Made by a program: the position numbers and the translations under genes. From positions 207,590-236,768 of the forward strand of contig MJCC01000014.1 of the NCBI GenBank assembly GCA_001766655.1: a stretch of DNA of 29,179 nt. Direction: 5' to 3'. Below, piece after piece: positions 17,969-28,500 of the stretch; position 1 is the first letter of the stretch, and each line of letters opens with the position of its first letter. The stretch is from Phytomonas francai. Taxonomy: Eukaryota; Euglenozoa; Kinetoplastea; Trypanosomatida; Trypanosomatidae. The notes under the pieces were generated by a model. It saw nothing but the letters and a program-made list of their open reading frames with translations, was not told the DNA's origin and did not search any database.

Positions 17969-18616
17969 TCGCTCGTTCCTTCCGTCTTGGCCCGGGGTCC
18001 GATGATTGCTGTGGTGGCCGTGGGCCCCCTCGTTTCTTCTGCGGCCTCACTTCTACTTTGAATTGAATTGCATAAGGGGAAAATGGGGTAATGTAACGTC
18101 TGGTGTGTTTTTACTTTTGAGGCTTCCTGGGGCTCCCCTTTGTGGCTTAGCTCTGTCTGCCAGCGCTTTTCCACGTTCCCACCCCTCAACGGCTCAATTT
18201 TTTATAGGAAAAGAGGCTTCCGAATGTTTTATTCCATCTGAACCCACAGGAAGACTGTTCAAAAGACGGTCCGAAAAGCAATGAATAACCGAACCCTTTT
18301 AATGGGGCAGATCAGACCGATTATTATGTTTCTAAGGTTTTAGTACGGCAATATTTTATCGAAAAGGGAGCTCCCCGACCGTCTACTCAAGAATTTATAA
18401 AGATCAACTCACTTATCTCAGATAGACCAGAGGTTAAGTACTACGAGTGGTAATTTTACTGTAAGACCAGAAGAAACTTTTTAACACTCTTGTCTTTCTT
18501 TAATTTTGAAAACAAAGTTCTGTTTGACTTAACATTTTTTTTTTTTTTTATTTACATTTCGCTCCTATTTGTTTTTTTCTTGAATATAGATTTTTGCTCA
18601 CACGATAATTTTTACC

Positions 18617-19617
<1,001 letters not shown>

Positions 19618-19855
19618 AAGTGCATGGAAAAAATAAAATTCACTGAATTCATATATTTATAAATGTAAGTAATGTCTTATAGCAGCATATTCCCGCCAAG
19701 GGTGCCTAAGTTTCGCTCCGAATCCTTCTAGAACCATTTCAACTGAATGGCTTAGTGGCACGGAGGGGGGTCGTGTCTATGGTGCGTATCCATAAGAACA
19801 TGAAAATTACAGCAGTGCACTGGGCAAATGAAGTCAACAAAGTAATACCTTCTTT
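19618..19855. other. Short spacer after the PGI relic
   Basis: AT-rich at first, then about 50% GC. It may hold unrecognisable remains of the PGI 3' end, but I could not match the C-terminal PGI signature. Confidence 0.4.
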
Positions 19856-20488
19856 TCAAGTCAGGCTAAGCGCATCGACAACATCGCCAAATGTCGGATT
19901 GCTGCTTTCTAGCCTTGTCTTCTTTAACCTTGCGACGTGGTTATCCGTTTTGGCTCTATCCCGAGGTTGCTTTCTGCCGGGCGGTTGGTGCATCAATTTT
20001 TCTAATCGATTCACGTAGTCAGCACCCCAAAGGGAAACACAGTGGTCCCGGCCCTGTTTAAAGAGTAATATGTAGCCTATCGCGCAACCAACTCGTGCGG
20101 CGCAGCCTAGTAATGCCATAGCCAATGCAATGGTGTCGATTCGACCAGCCGCTAATTCATTTGTTGCCCCCTCACCCGCCGCCTTGCAGGATCGATGGGC
20201 TTGATGTAGCTCCGTTGTCAAGCGTGCGTCGTGGCCATTGCCGAGGGCGCTTTTCCGGAGCAGCGATGGAACAAGCCTTCGTGTAATACATGCCACTAGG
20301 CGGTTCGCTCGGCGCACAAAAATGTGCTTCGAATACACTTTTGAACGGCGACCATTTTCTAGAATAGATACCAATGTATCGCTCTCCGACTGTAATATGC
20401 TTATGAAGGTTTTATACTCCTCCTTGGAAAATTCAGGCATTTGCCCTTTCTTTTCTACAATGCAAAGCGAGGATAATGGTGATAGCAT
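19856..20488 (-). CDS. Hypothetical 210-aa protein with one hydrophobic segment
   Basis: I do not recognise this gene. It runs from an ATG at 20488; a second in-frame Met at residue 17 is an equally good start. It is in the same orientation as the neighbouring genes and has coding-like composition. The N-terminal part is charged and probably helical (SKEEYKTFISILQSESD, then RRSKVYSK and RRANRLV). Residues about 115-145 form a hydrophobic stretch rich in Ala, Leu and Gly that could be a membrane helix or hairpin. The C-terminal 60 residues are basic and polar. Size and layout recall small peroxisomal/glycosomal membrane proteins such as PEX11/GIM5, but no diagnostic motif supports that. It converges on the PGI pseudogene. 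It could also be a decayed gene fragment. Confidence 0.55.
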   Translation of the reverse strand: MLSPLSSLCIVEKKGQMPEFSKEEYKTFISILQSESDTLVSILENGRRSKVYSKHIFVRRANRLVACITRRLVPSLLRKSALGNGHDARLTTELHQAHRSCKAAGEGATNELAAGRIDTIALAMALLGCAARVGCAIGYILLFKQGRDHCVSLWGADYVNRLEKLMHQPPGRKQPRDRAKTDNHVARLKKTRLESSNPTFGDVVDALSLT

Positions 20489-21373
20489 TTGGTGCCTTTA
20501 TAAATATTTCATTTCCCAAGCATCCCACTTGCAAATGAACTCTTCAAGACAAGTCTATTTAGCCATCCGCTTAGAATTGTAAGCCCATATTAGTCAAACT
20601 GAATGCAGGGATTGTTACTTCCCCACATTTGAAAAGAGAATAAATTTGATAAAGCATTTCCAAGGAATAAAACTAATGCAGAAACAAGACAACAACCAAA
20701 ACATAGCACACAAGGGAGGGGACAAATAAGTAAAAGAATTCGGATACCACTCCCCTTATTGGGCTTAATGGATTTGAAGACGGTATGAATTACTTATACA
20801 GACTGCGACTCTTCTACAAAAGACACCCGTGTGTGATGTTCTCACACAGCTTGACTCAAGAATGGACCGCCACCACAACGATCGACACGGCTCATTTCCT
20901 TTCAAAAAAAAAAAAAATAGGTGCGCCATTTTCACTGTTGTCAGGATATAGCAGGCCGTCGGACACAGCAAAGACTTACGTCTAAAAATATTTCCCAATT
21001 AGGGCCTAGAAGAGTTGACACCCCCAAGATCTATCAAAATTAACATTATAAGACAATGCATTCCATACAAAGATTATATAGAAAAGCGCAAGATTCGCCA
21101 TGGGTGCAGCTTAATATTAGCAAGCATTTAACAAAGATGAAAATAGGAGAAAGTGAATAGGGGCATTCCGTTTTGATTAGATGAGGGATGCCATAAGTAG
21201 GACGCTTCCTTTCCCTTGTCCTCTCCAAAAAAAAAAAGGTTCGTTATGTCTAAGTAACTATTTTATTTCAATATATATTCCCGTATCGAATAAATTCTAT
21301 AATGAAACGGGAAAAGACTACGTACCCGTTTCATTATGATTAAAAAGTTAGTGAAGGTGTGACATTGCTTTCT
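20489..21373. other. Spacer downstream of the choline kinase
   Basis: 885 bp with no credible gene. It should carry the kinase 3' UTR, including a perfect inverted repeat near its start. There are A-runs at about 20905-20917 and 21227-21237. Short frames on both strands look like chance. Confidence 0.55.
21299..21337 (-). other. 13-bp stem-loop in the choline kinase 3' UTR
   Basis: ATAATGAAACGGG (21299-21311) pairs perfectly with CCCGTTTCATTAT (21325-21337) across a 13-base loop. It starts 36 bases after the kinase stop codon on the transcribed strand and lacks a following T-run, so a bacterial-type terminator is not the explanation. An mRNA-level control or stability element is possible. 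Confidence 0.7.
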
Positions 21374-23401
21374 TCAGAGAAAGTCATGCTCTTTTAGCCA
21401 GGACTTTAGTGAGAAGTACTCTTTCAGCCGACAGTTTCCATACCTCAGGTAATCCAACCCACTACTCCCCCTTGAAAAGAGACCATCGTCAACGTTGTTC
21501 GTCAAGCTGTCGGAATTGCAAGCCATGACGAAGGACCACAAAGACCAGCTAAGGTGCGAGGCCAGCATTCCGATGAGGACCTCGCCAAGTTGGGTGAGCG
21601 AGACATGGGTGGCATCGGCGGCGGGGTTCTGGTGATGATAGTAGGCGGCGATCGCGTTCAAGTAGGGCTCCCCACCCGCCAACCCAGACGCGTCGTCATT
21701 GCCGCCTTCGCACGCTGAAAAGTGCTGCCAGGTACGGAAAATGAGCTCCGGCATTCGTGGGTATTCCATCGGTAGATCCTTCCATTTCGCCTCATACGCG
21801 GGAGGGGGGAAGGCGTGCAGGTACTTGATGAAGCCTGGGCCGTCATCCTCCATTCCGCGGGTGTAGTCGTAGTCCAGTTCGCAAATTGTGTTGGCAAGGT
21901 CGAAGCATCGGTAGTTAACATCGGAGTACTCGAAATCGATGAAGACTAGGCCGTTGAGGTCGACCAGATTCTTGTGGTGCCCTTTTTTCGTTAAAAATTT
22001 CCTACTTAGTAAACTGCTTTGGTTAGATACGACTGAGGTCACTTCGTCATCTTCGCTAAGTTCAGCGTTGGGTTTCCTGAATTTGGCGGTCACTTTTTTC
22101 CAAGAAATCAGAATATTCCAGGGGTTGAGGTCGTTATGTGAGAAGGTGAGCGGGATTGACTTTCCCAGTAGCACCTCACGCACCTGGAGGATTTCATGAC
22201 AAATAGACTTCACAAAGCTGTCTCGGTACTCATCCTTAATGGAAACACTGATAAGACGTAGATACCGCAAACTTGCGCGTTCAAACGAGGACGGGCAGAC
22301 TTCTTCCAAAACCTTGAATTCCATGTCACTTTCATAGTATTTGTGGCATTGCTCATTGCGAAGCTTCTCGGATATAGCAGACACATTCTTTGACAAGTAG
22401 TCCTCAAAACCGTTGTATTGTAGTTTTTCCAGACATTTTGGCTGTCCATTCCTTGCAAACCACGCGATGTTGGCGTTCTCTGGTAAAAATGGTTCAATAG
22501 GCAGATTGTGCATCACGGATAGCCCCATGAACACCTCCGAAAGCAGCGTTCGACTCTCGAAAAGCAAATCCGTGGAGCCGGTTGCGACGTCATCCATAAA
22601 CTCCTCGACACGACCCCACTTGAAGTAGTGGAGCACAACCGGGCTCATCTTCGCGTCACTCATTTGTTTCGCCGCCATGACATCTCGGTAGCGGTCGATG
22701 ACCTCGCCGCTGACATTGCCGTACAAACGAACCAAGATGCTCTTTCCCGGGTAGTGGGGGTGCTCTAGTCGGTAGACATGGTTGCTGTTCCCGCCGGAGA
22801 GTTTCTCGACAATTAACTCGTCCATAAAAAACTGTAGGGCCTCGGTTGGCGACTTTGCTGACGTGTGATTCGTGTACGGTGCTGACTGGAACTCCATCGA
22901 GACGAGTGACAGGTAGGGTTTTTCTAGCATCTCATAGTATCGGTTTGGCTCGAATAAATGAAGTAGCGGCATCCAATCCGACGTATGCGACATGTTGGTT
23001 TCATACTTCGCATCCACGGCGACGGCGCTGGAATGCTTCAAATGACCTCCGCCTATTTTCTGTATTGCCTTTTTATATAAGGAGCGACAAAGCTTGTAAA
23101 TGAGCTGCCGCATCTCAAGTTCGCCCGGCAGGCAGGGCGACGTCGGCGTTAGATCATTCCCGGACAAAGCGGGCGGCAGGGTGAGTATGGAGCCGATCGA
23201 CTCCTCAGAGGCGATCGACAGGCTCGGCGAGTGAATGAGTGTGTGTGGGGAGTTGGGCTCGAGTCGCAGACACTCCATCAGAGGAGAGTTGGGCGTCTTT
23301 TCTTTCGAGTGGAGCAGGATTTCGTACATATCCACGTTGCGTAGCATGGCTTCTCCATTGTCTAGATCGCACTGGGACGACCCATTTTTGCAGTAGGACA
23401 T
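21374..23401 (-). CDS. Choline/ethanolamine kinase with long N-terminal extension
   Basis: 675 aa, ATG start, 27 nt after a good splice acceptor. It phosphorylates choline and/or ethanolamine with ATP, the first step of the Kennedy pathway for phosphatidylcholine and phosphatidylethanolamine. The kinase fold starts near residue 190: nucleotide-loop equivalent LSGGNSNHVYRL (201-212), VRLYG (224-228), catalytic loop SHNDLNPWNIL (421-431, HND at 422-424), metal-binding FIDFEYS (487-493) and the family pattern NYRCFDLANTICEL (496-509). About 190 residues precede it, Ser/Pro-rich to residue ~95 and then helical. A charged insert of about 50 residues (434-484) separates the catalytic loop from FIDFEYS, where family members usually have a short turn. 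Sequence alone does not separate choline from ethanolamine preference. No signal peptide or PTS1 (ends HDFL), so it is likely cytosolic. Confidence 0.9.
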   Translation of the reverse strand: MSYCKNGSSQCDLDNGEAMLRNVDMYEILLHSKEKTPNSPLMECLRLEPNSPHTLIHSPSLSIASEESIGSILTLPPALSGNDLTPTSPCLPGELEMRQLIYKLCRSLYKKAIQKIGGGHLKHSSAVAVDAKYETNMSHTSDWMPLLHLFEPNRYYEMLEKPYLSLVSMEFQSAPYTNHTSAKSPTEALQFFMDELIVEKLSGGNSNHVYRLEHPHYPGKSILVRLYGNVSGEVIDRYRDVMAAKQMSDAKMSPVVLHYFKWGRVEEFMDDVATGSTDLLFESRTLLSEVFMGLSVMHNLPIEPFLPENANIAWFARNGQPKCLEKLQYNGFEDYLSKNVSAISEKLRNEQCHKYYESDMEFKVLEEVCPSSFERASLRYLRLISVSIKDEYRDSFVKSICHEILQVREVLLGKSIPLTFSHNDLNPWNILISWKKVTAKFRKPNAELSEDDEVTSVVSNQSSLLSRKFLTKKGHHKNLVDLNGLVFIDFEYSDVNYRCFDLANTICELDYDYTRGMEDDGPGFIKYLHAFPPPAYEAKWKDLPMEYPRMPELIFRTWQHFSACEGGNDDASGLAGGEPYLNAIAAYYHHQNPAADATHVSLTQLGEVLIGMLASHLSWSLWSFVMACNSDSLTNNVDDGLFSRGSSGLDYLRYGNCRLKEYFSLKSWLKEHDFL

Positions 23402-23766
23402 GGCGTAAACTAATCCTTATCACTAAACTAATAGAGAAGAGACAACAATGCAGTAGGATTCAGTGTAGAGTAAAACTGTAGATTTGACAATAGAACGAGA
23501 CAACCCATACACGCATACAGCGTCCTTTCGCATGACTCATCTTCCCTATTATTTTCTTCCAAATTATGTGTAATAGATAAGCTAATAATAATGATAATAA
23601 TAGAGTCGGTTTACTGGTAGTATGTTTGGAATATAAAAAATGTAGATTTTTTTTAAAATATTAATAGAACTTAATCCATTTCGCTTAGTTAATATGTCGT
23701 TTACTAATTTTATTAACTACGAGGAAAATAATAGAAGGACCTAAGGTATGAATATTACCATCTAAT
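23402..23766. other. Spacer between the carrier-like gene and the choline kinase
   Basis: 365 bp, AT-rich, with runs of AATAAT repeats near 23584-23602. It holds the 3' UTR of the carrier-like gene and the acceptor for the kinase. Confidence 0.6.
23428..23450 (-). promoter_or_regulatory. Predicted spliced-leader acceptor for the choline kinase
   Basis: The minus strand reads TTGTTGTCTCTTCTCTATT then AG (23429-23428), 26 nt before the ATG. Confidence 0.6.
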
Positions 23767-24744
23767 TCAAATGCCAATTTGGTTTGGCTCAGCCTTTTCT
23801 AATAAATTGTCGCGTATTCGCTGGTTCAAAATGCCACCAATTCCAAATGCCGGGATAATGCGACACATGCGCAACAACACGGAGGACAAGTACGTTGCCT
23901 TGAGACTCTGCGTGAAATCTTTCCAGTCGAATTTAGGGTATGTTTGTCGGTACCGAATCGCCGTAATATGGAATAAAGTAGTGATAAATTGAAGTAGCGC
24001 CGGTGTAAGTATCTGCGTTGTGTTTGAAACGGACATTTGTAGACGAATCTTGCCCTCATCCTCGGGCAGCTTTGCATCTCTTGGGATCCCCTCTACTTTT
24101 TTATGATAATAGGTATAGCGCGTGAGCCAATCCGCCAGCATCGGGGCTAATGTGAAGGCACCCACACACGTCAGAACATCGCGGGCGCAAAAGAGCCCCT
24201 GTGTGATGTGCGGGATCCGTTTCGCATTTAACGAGGAAGCCGCAGCATTCTTTGGTGGGAGTTGCCTCAGAATGACGCTGTCTTTCCATATGGTTAAAAC
24301 GGTGTTCACGACACCACTGACGATGCCCGCTGCGAGGTTGGCTTCGTTAACCATTCCATGCGACTCACAGTAGCTCTTGGATAAGTTTGAGCCAATGTAG
24401 GTAAAGCAATAGGTCGTTGCACATACACAAAAAACTATACAGCATTTATTTTCCTTTGTGGGAAGGAAAAACTTGTGGGGCCGAAAAAGGACCGTTCGGA
24501 TGCCTTTGAGCAATTCCTTCAAACTGCTGTCCGTCGTCCCGGCGACACGAGCCATGATGCTGTAGTCTATGATTGAAATCGGAATAGCCGCACTCACCGA
24601 AACGGCGACCGCCGACGTACAATCAGCTGCAGCGGTTGCTCCTGTGAACCGCTTGACTTTTTTCAGGGGCTGTTCACAAAAGGCTTTTCGCAAGGTATCC
24701 TCATCGATCGCCCCAAGCTGAGTTAGACCCCTTTGAGTAGCCAT
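23767..24744 (-). CDS. Mitochondrial-carrier-like six-helix membrane protein, function unknown
   Basis: 325 aa, ATG start. Six hydrophobic segments are visible at roughly 42-63, 101-119, 134-152, 183-204, 240-262 and 290-313. The layout is three repeats, each with a helix ending in a charged pattern (IIDYSIMAR, IWKDSVILR, LFHITAIRYR), as in the mitochondrial carrier fold. The classical Px(D/E)xx(K/R) signatures are degenerate. The pattern RP.KFF, SGVVNT..T.WKDS and ARD.LT..GAF.LAP recalls a conserved carrier-like family of unknown substrate that I remember from fungi and protists (memory, not a search). Likely in the mitochondrial inner membrane, but no cleavable presequence is evident. It sits between the coiled-coil gene and the choline kinase with no evident functional link, as is usual in polycistronic clusters. 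Confidence 0.75.
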   Translation of the reverse strand: MATQRGLTQLGAIDEDTLRKAFCEQPLKKVKRFTGATAAADCTSAVAVSVSAAIPISIIDYSIMARVAGTTDSSLKELLKGIRTVLFRPHKFFLPTKENKCCIVFCVCATTYCFTYIGSNLSKSYCESHGMVNEANLAAGIVSGVVNTVLTIWKDSVILRQLPPKNAAASSLNAKRIPHITQGLFCARDVLTCVGAFTLAPMLADWLTRYTYYHKKVEGIPRDAKLPEDEGKIRLQMSVSNTTQILTPALLQFITTLFHITAIRYRQTYPKFDWKDFTQSLKATYLSSVLLRMCRIIPAFGIGGILNQRIRDNLLEKAEPNQIGI

Positions 24745-24796
24745 TGTTTCCTTGTAGAATATTTCGAAGAATCAGATATCTATTTATTAGAGATAC

Positions 24797-24858
24797 CTTG
24801 AAGCACGAAAACAAACATATATCACCGAATTGTGGAAGAGGGAGAGGAGGAGGGAAAA
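24797..24858 (-). promoter_or_regulatory. Predicted spliced-leader acceptor for the carrier-like gene
   Basis: A 25-base uninterrupted pyrimidine tract on the minus strand (complement of 24834-24858), then a first AG at 24798-24797, 52 nt before the ATG. Confidence 0.55.
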
Positions 24859-24925
24859 TAGTGATCCATATTATTAGGATTTAATGTCAGGTTGGAATAA
24901 GATCAACTCAGCACCGTGTGCGACA

Positions 24926-24945
24926 TATATATATATATATATATA
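24926..24945. repeat. TA microsatellite
   Basis: About ten uninterrupted AT dinucleotides. Confidence 0.85.
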
Positions 24946-25521
24946 CATCTGTATCTTATTTCCAAAGAAGTGTCGTTCTCTAATATTTTTGAAATCATAG
25001 TCGACTAATATAATACGGTGCCAATACTGCGTCAATGCAATGATGTTCCAAACGGATCAGATGCTCTAGGAGTGTATATTCCATTCTTCTTTAGGGTCTT
25101 GTCCAACTTGTCGGTGGGTTACCAGATTTCTAGACGTCCTGTGTATGTGGCGTTCCCTCGTTTATCCTTTGTCATTCGCGCCGACCTCAACGAGGGATTA
25201 CAGGATCAAGTGGATTTCTCCGCCTCCTACGCCGGGCCGCTTGCAACGACACTTACAGCTTCCCTTTCCCCTGAAACTAGTCATGAGCTAAATATCCTCC
25301 GACACGTTGGGTCAGCTATAAGTAGTGGGATTTGGTGGATTTTATAAAGTGAGCTCCTTCAAGCAAGAAAGCAGACCTTCCCCCCAGCTCAAGCACTCAA
25401 GACTAGTAAAGCCGCAGATCAGGAGTATGGGCTCCAAACCAAACATGGATAATGGTTTAATATAGAAATTACTGTTAGATCTCAAAATAAAATGCTACTA
25501 TTACAGCCAATAAGATAATTA

Positions 25522-28500
25522 TCAGTCTATACTACTGCTCCGACTTTGTTCATACAACTTATGCCTCATAAAGTGATGAAGTTGCTGTATTTGGTGACGA
25601 ACATTTTCCCGCTCTGCAGCATAACAATTAAGGCGCTCAAAACGCGTGTCTATCAATTGTTGCATCTCGCTAGTGTGCTTTTCTACAATTTCGTCTGCAT
25701 CTCGTTTCTGCTGTACCATCTCGCGCATTCGCCCGATAGAATACTCTAGATTTTCCACATCACGACCTTGTTGTTCATCATTCAGTTTTACCATTTTACG
25801 GAGTTGTTCTAGCTCATTGCAGATGGCGTTGTAATGTTCCTTCAACACAGCGCACTGTTGCATCACTCCATTCTTCTGATCCAGCACCGACTGTACGAGA
25901 ACAGCAAGGGGTGTAGAAAACTGTGCAGTAGAGTACCCTAATTGATAAAATTGCATACTATCGATAAGCAATGCTTTTCCACTATTCAGCTCATGCGTAC
26001 GCTCCACGCTCCAGTTGATGTACTCAGCGATCGCGTCTGCCTGATTTTCAGGCATCACTTCTTCAAGAGGGAGTAAATCAAGTTCTTGAAACACCCTTAA
26101 TACGGTATAAAATCCCTTCACCACATTCACCATGTCACCCTCCGTGGTCGTGCCGACTGAATAGTGATTCACGCCTTTATGCGAAACCTTTTCATTCAAC
26201 TTGATGAACTCCTCCAAAAACACGTTCACAACTTCAATCAAGGTGTTTGCCTGGGACGTGTTGGGCAATAAAACACAATGCAGGAGCCTATTTTTCGCAC
26301 TTTCTATAACATCCCTTGAATAGGCTAACTTCGTTTCGGCTTGCACTCGTAAGGCATCCACAGACGTTCGCTCTGTGCGCGCTGCGTTAAGAGCAGTCCG
26401 CAGTGAGGCAATCTCTTGTTCTGCAACCACCAGTTTCTGCAATGATTCGGCGTATCGGCGATCGTAAACGGAATCTCTTTCAGTTGCAGACACCTGGGTC
26501 ATCGCATGAGTCTTCTGCAATAGAACCAAACAACTCTCTACCTCGCGACGACGCTTCTCAGTGGCCTCAAGCCGTGCCTCGAGTTCCACAGCCTCCTCCG
26601 CTTTGGCACTTAATTGCTTAAGAAGCTCACTGGTCTTTGTTTCCGCCATTTTACGTAGTTGCTCTTCATCCCTTACTTGGACTTTGAGACTTTGAACAAG
26701 ATTTTTCAGGTCTTTCTGGACCTCTTCCGCAATGCTCTGAGCGTACTGCAGGCGTTTCTCGGCTCCGCGCTGCTGCTCTTGGAGTTGGGCCCGCAACTTT
26801 TGGATTGCATTTTCCTTTTCTGCTTCGAGTCGCTGCTGGAGTTCCTTTACTAATTTCCCAAGGCGGGATTCCTCCGCCATGGCAAGGTTAAGACGTCGTT
26901 GCGCATCGTGTAATTTGTCCTCTGTATCGCGATGCAGACTCTGTTCGGCACTAAGAAGCCCAACTGAGGAGCTCACATACTCGCAGCACCGTTGAATCAG
27001 AGACAATGGAATGTCATCTTGTTCATCACTCTCATTCTCTTCATTGACTTGTTCAGAACTATTACCTACGAGCAGGCTTAAGAGAAGTGTGCATTTGCTC
27101 TTGAGAAGTTGAGTTGCATGTAAGGAGTCCCTACAAATCCTTGCTGTCCTAAGCTCTTCCATTTTTTTTGTTTGGTCGTTGAATAGTGTGGCGAAAGCTA
27201 TATTCTCGTTCAACGTTATCGTGAGCCTCTCACAGTTTTCCTCCATGAATAGGATGCTTTGATAACTGTGATTAAGCTGGATCTGAAGCGTGCATTGCTC
27301 TCCGCGAAGAGATTCCACCAACTGCTCGCTCTTCTGAAAACCCTCTTTGTTCTTCGCTAATTCTTCCAAAAGGGCGTGTTGTTTGGACTCTAAGGAGGCT
27401 ATGTGTGTATGAGCGCGTTCGAGATGATCCTCGAGAACTTCTGTGTTGTCGTTATCAAGGAGGAATTGTAGCTGTTTGGACATGCACTCATTTTCTTGCT
27501 TCATTGCCTCGTAATTGTCGTGCAACGACTGGAGCGCCTGCACTAGATTAGCCGTTTGTTTTGCGAATAAAGGCATCTCATCCATCTTCGGGGTAGAGTT
27601 TCCATCTACACTTTCATCCTTTTCCTTATCGTGCATGCTTAACTCTTCTGGTGTGTTTGCCAAGTTACTGTGGTCTGACGTCACGTGGCTGGAGACGGCC
27701 ATGCTATTTCGCTTCCCAATTCCCTCTTCCATCATTGCGTTTCGGCCCAAAATCATGGCATCGTGCACATCCTTCGCAGCCTGTATCAGCCGCAGTGTGA
27801 GGATTTTGGTATCTTCCCTCGAAAGGTCCATGGTGTCGCCCATGAGGGTGAGTGCCACGGTGATTCCGTGTGACATCTGCTGAAACTGGTGCTTCTTTTC
27901 TTCTATGGCTTCCCTGAAGGCTTTGACGTTTTCGTAGTTAAACTCGTAGGAGCTAAGATGTAGAAACTCAGAATTTTCGGAGTCTTGCTTAGTGAGCTGC
28001 TTATCATAGATAACACGCGCCATGTAGAGGGGATCTTCTCGCACAAATTCAGGTCTCGCAGGTTTCTTCTTCTTTGCCAAACGGCGTCTGTAAGTCGAAT
28101 TGAGTAAATTCATTTCGGACATGCTTACGTCTGGGCTGGCCAAAGCGTAAAGGAGATTGCCTGCATCTTTCTTTGCTTCTTCTACTTCGCCTAACTTTGT
28201 TTTAATGTTGCTTAAAATGCTGGAGAGTCGCACCTTGTTACCATGCTCCCCTGTGGGGTCCAAAATCAATTTCATTTCGGTGATGCAAGAGCCTGTATCG
28301 ACAGCGATATCTACCAAATAATTGGACGCTTTGATCGGATCTACAGAACGAATATCCTCGGAACCTCCAAGAGCCTCAAAACTGGTTACTACAGCCTTCC
28401 GCATCTGTACCATTTCTTCCGACCTCTTCTCGATGTGGTTTCGTACTTCCTGTACAATTGGTTCGACATAGGACTTGATAGAGCTGTGAAAGCTATCGTT

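Larger units (their letters stand above)
14761..18616. other. Gene-poor island with G/C runs and a gap
   Basis: Nearly 3.9 kb without a credible gene, interrupted by 462 unknown bases. Composition changes from AT-rich spacer to blocks with long G or C homopolymers. Open frames here are short, lie on both strands, match nothing I know, or run through the N block. Two minus-strand frames (16371-16592 and 17733-18050) share a degenerate stretch, which is best explained by a dispersed DNA repeat. It could be an assembly-difficult recombination site or the remains of inserted sequence. Confidence 0.55.
24745..25521. other. Spacer with a TA microsatellite
   Basis: 777 bp. It contains the acceptor for the carrier-like gene, a TA microsatellite at about 24926-24945, and a stretch of higher GC (25120-25300) that is open for 109 codons on the plus strand (25018-25347, GTG start). 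I could not link that frame to a family and do not call it a gene. Confidence 0.5.

Noticed and set aside
21299..21337. Bacterial-type terminator
   Set aside because: No T-run follows the stem and the genome is a protist; kept as a UTR stem-loop instead.
25018..25347. 109-codon plus-strand frame in the spacer
   Set aside because: GTG start, opposite strand, no recognised family. Kept only as a note because its GC is above the spacer average.
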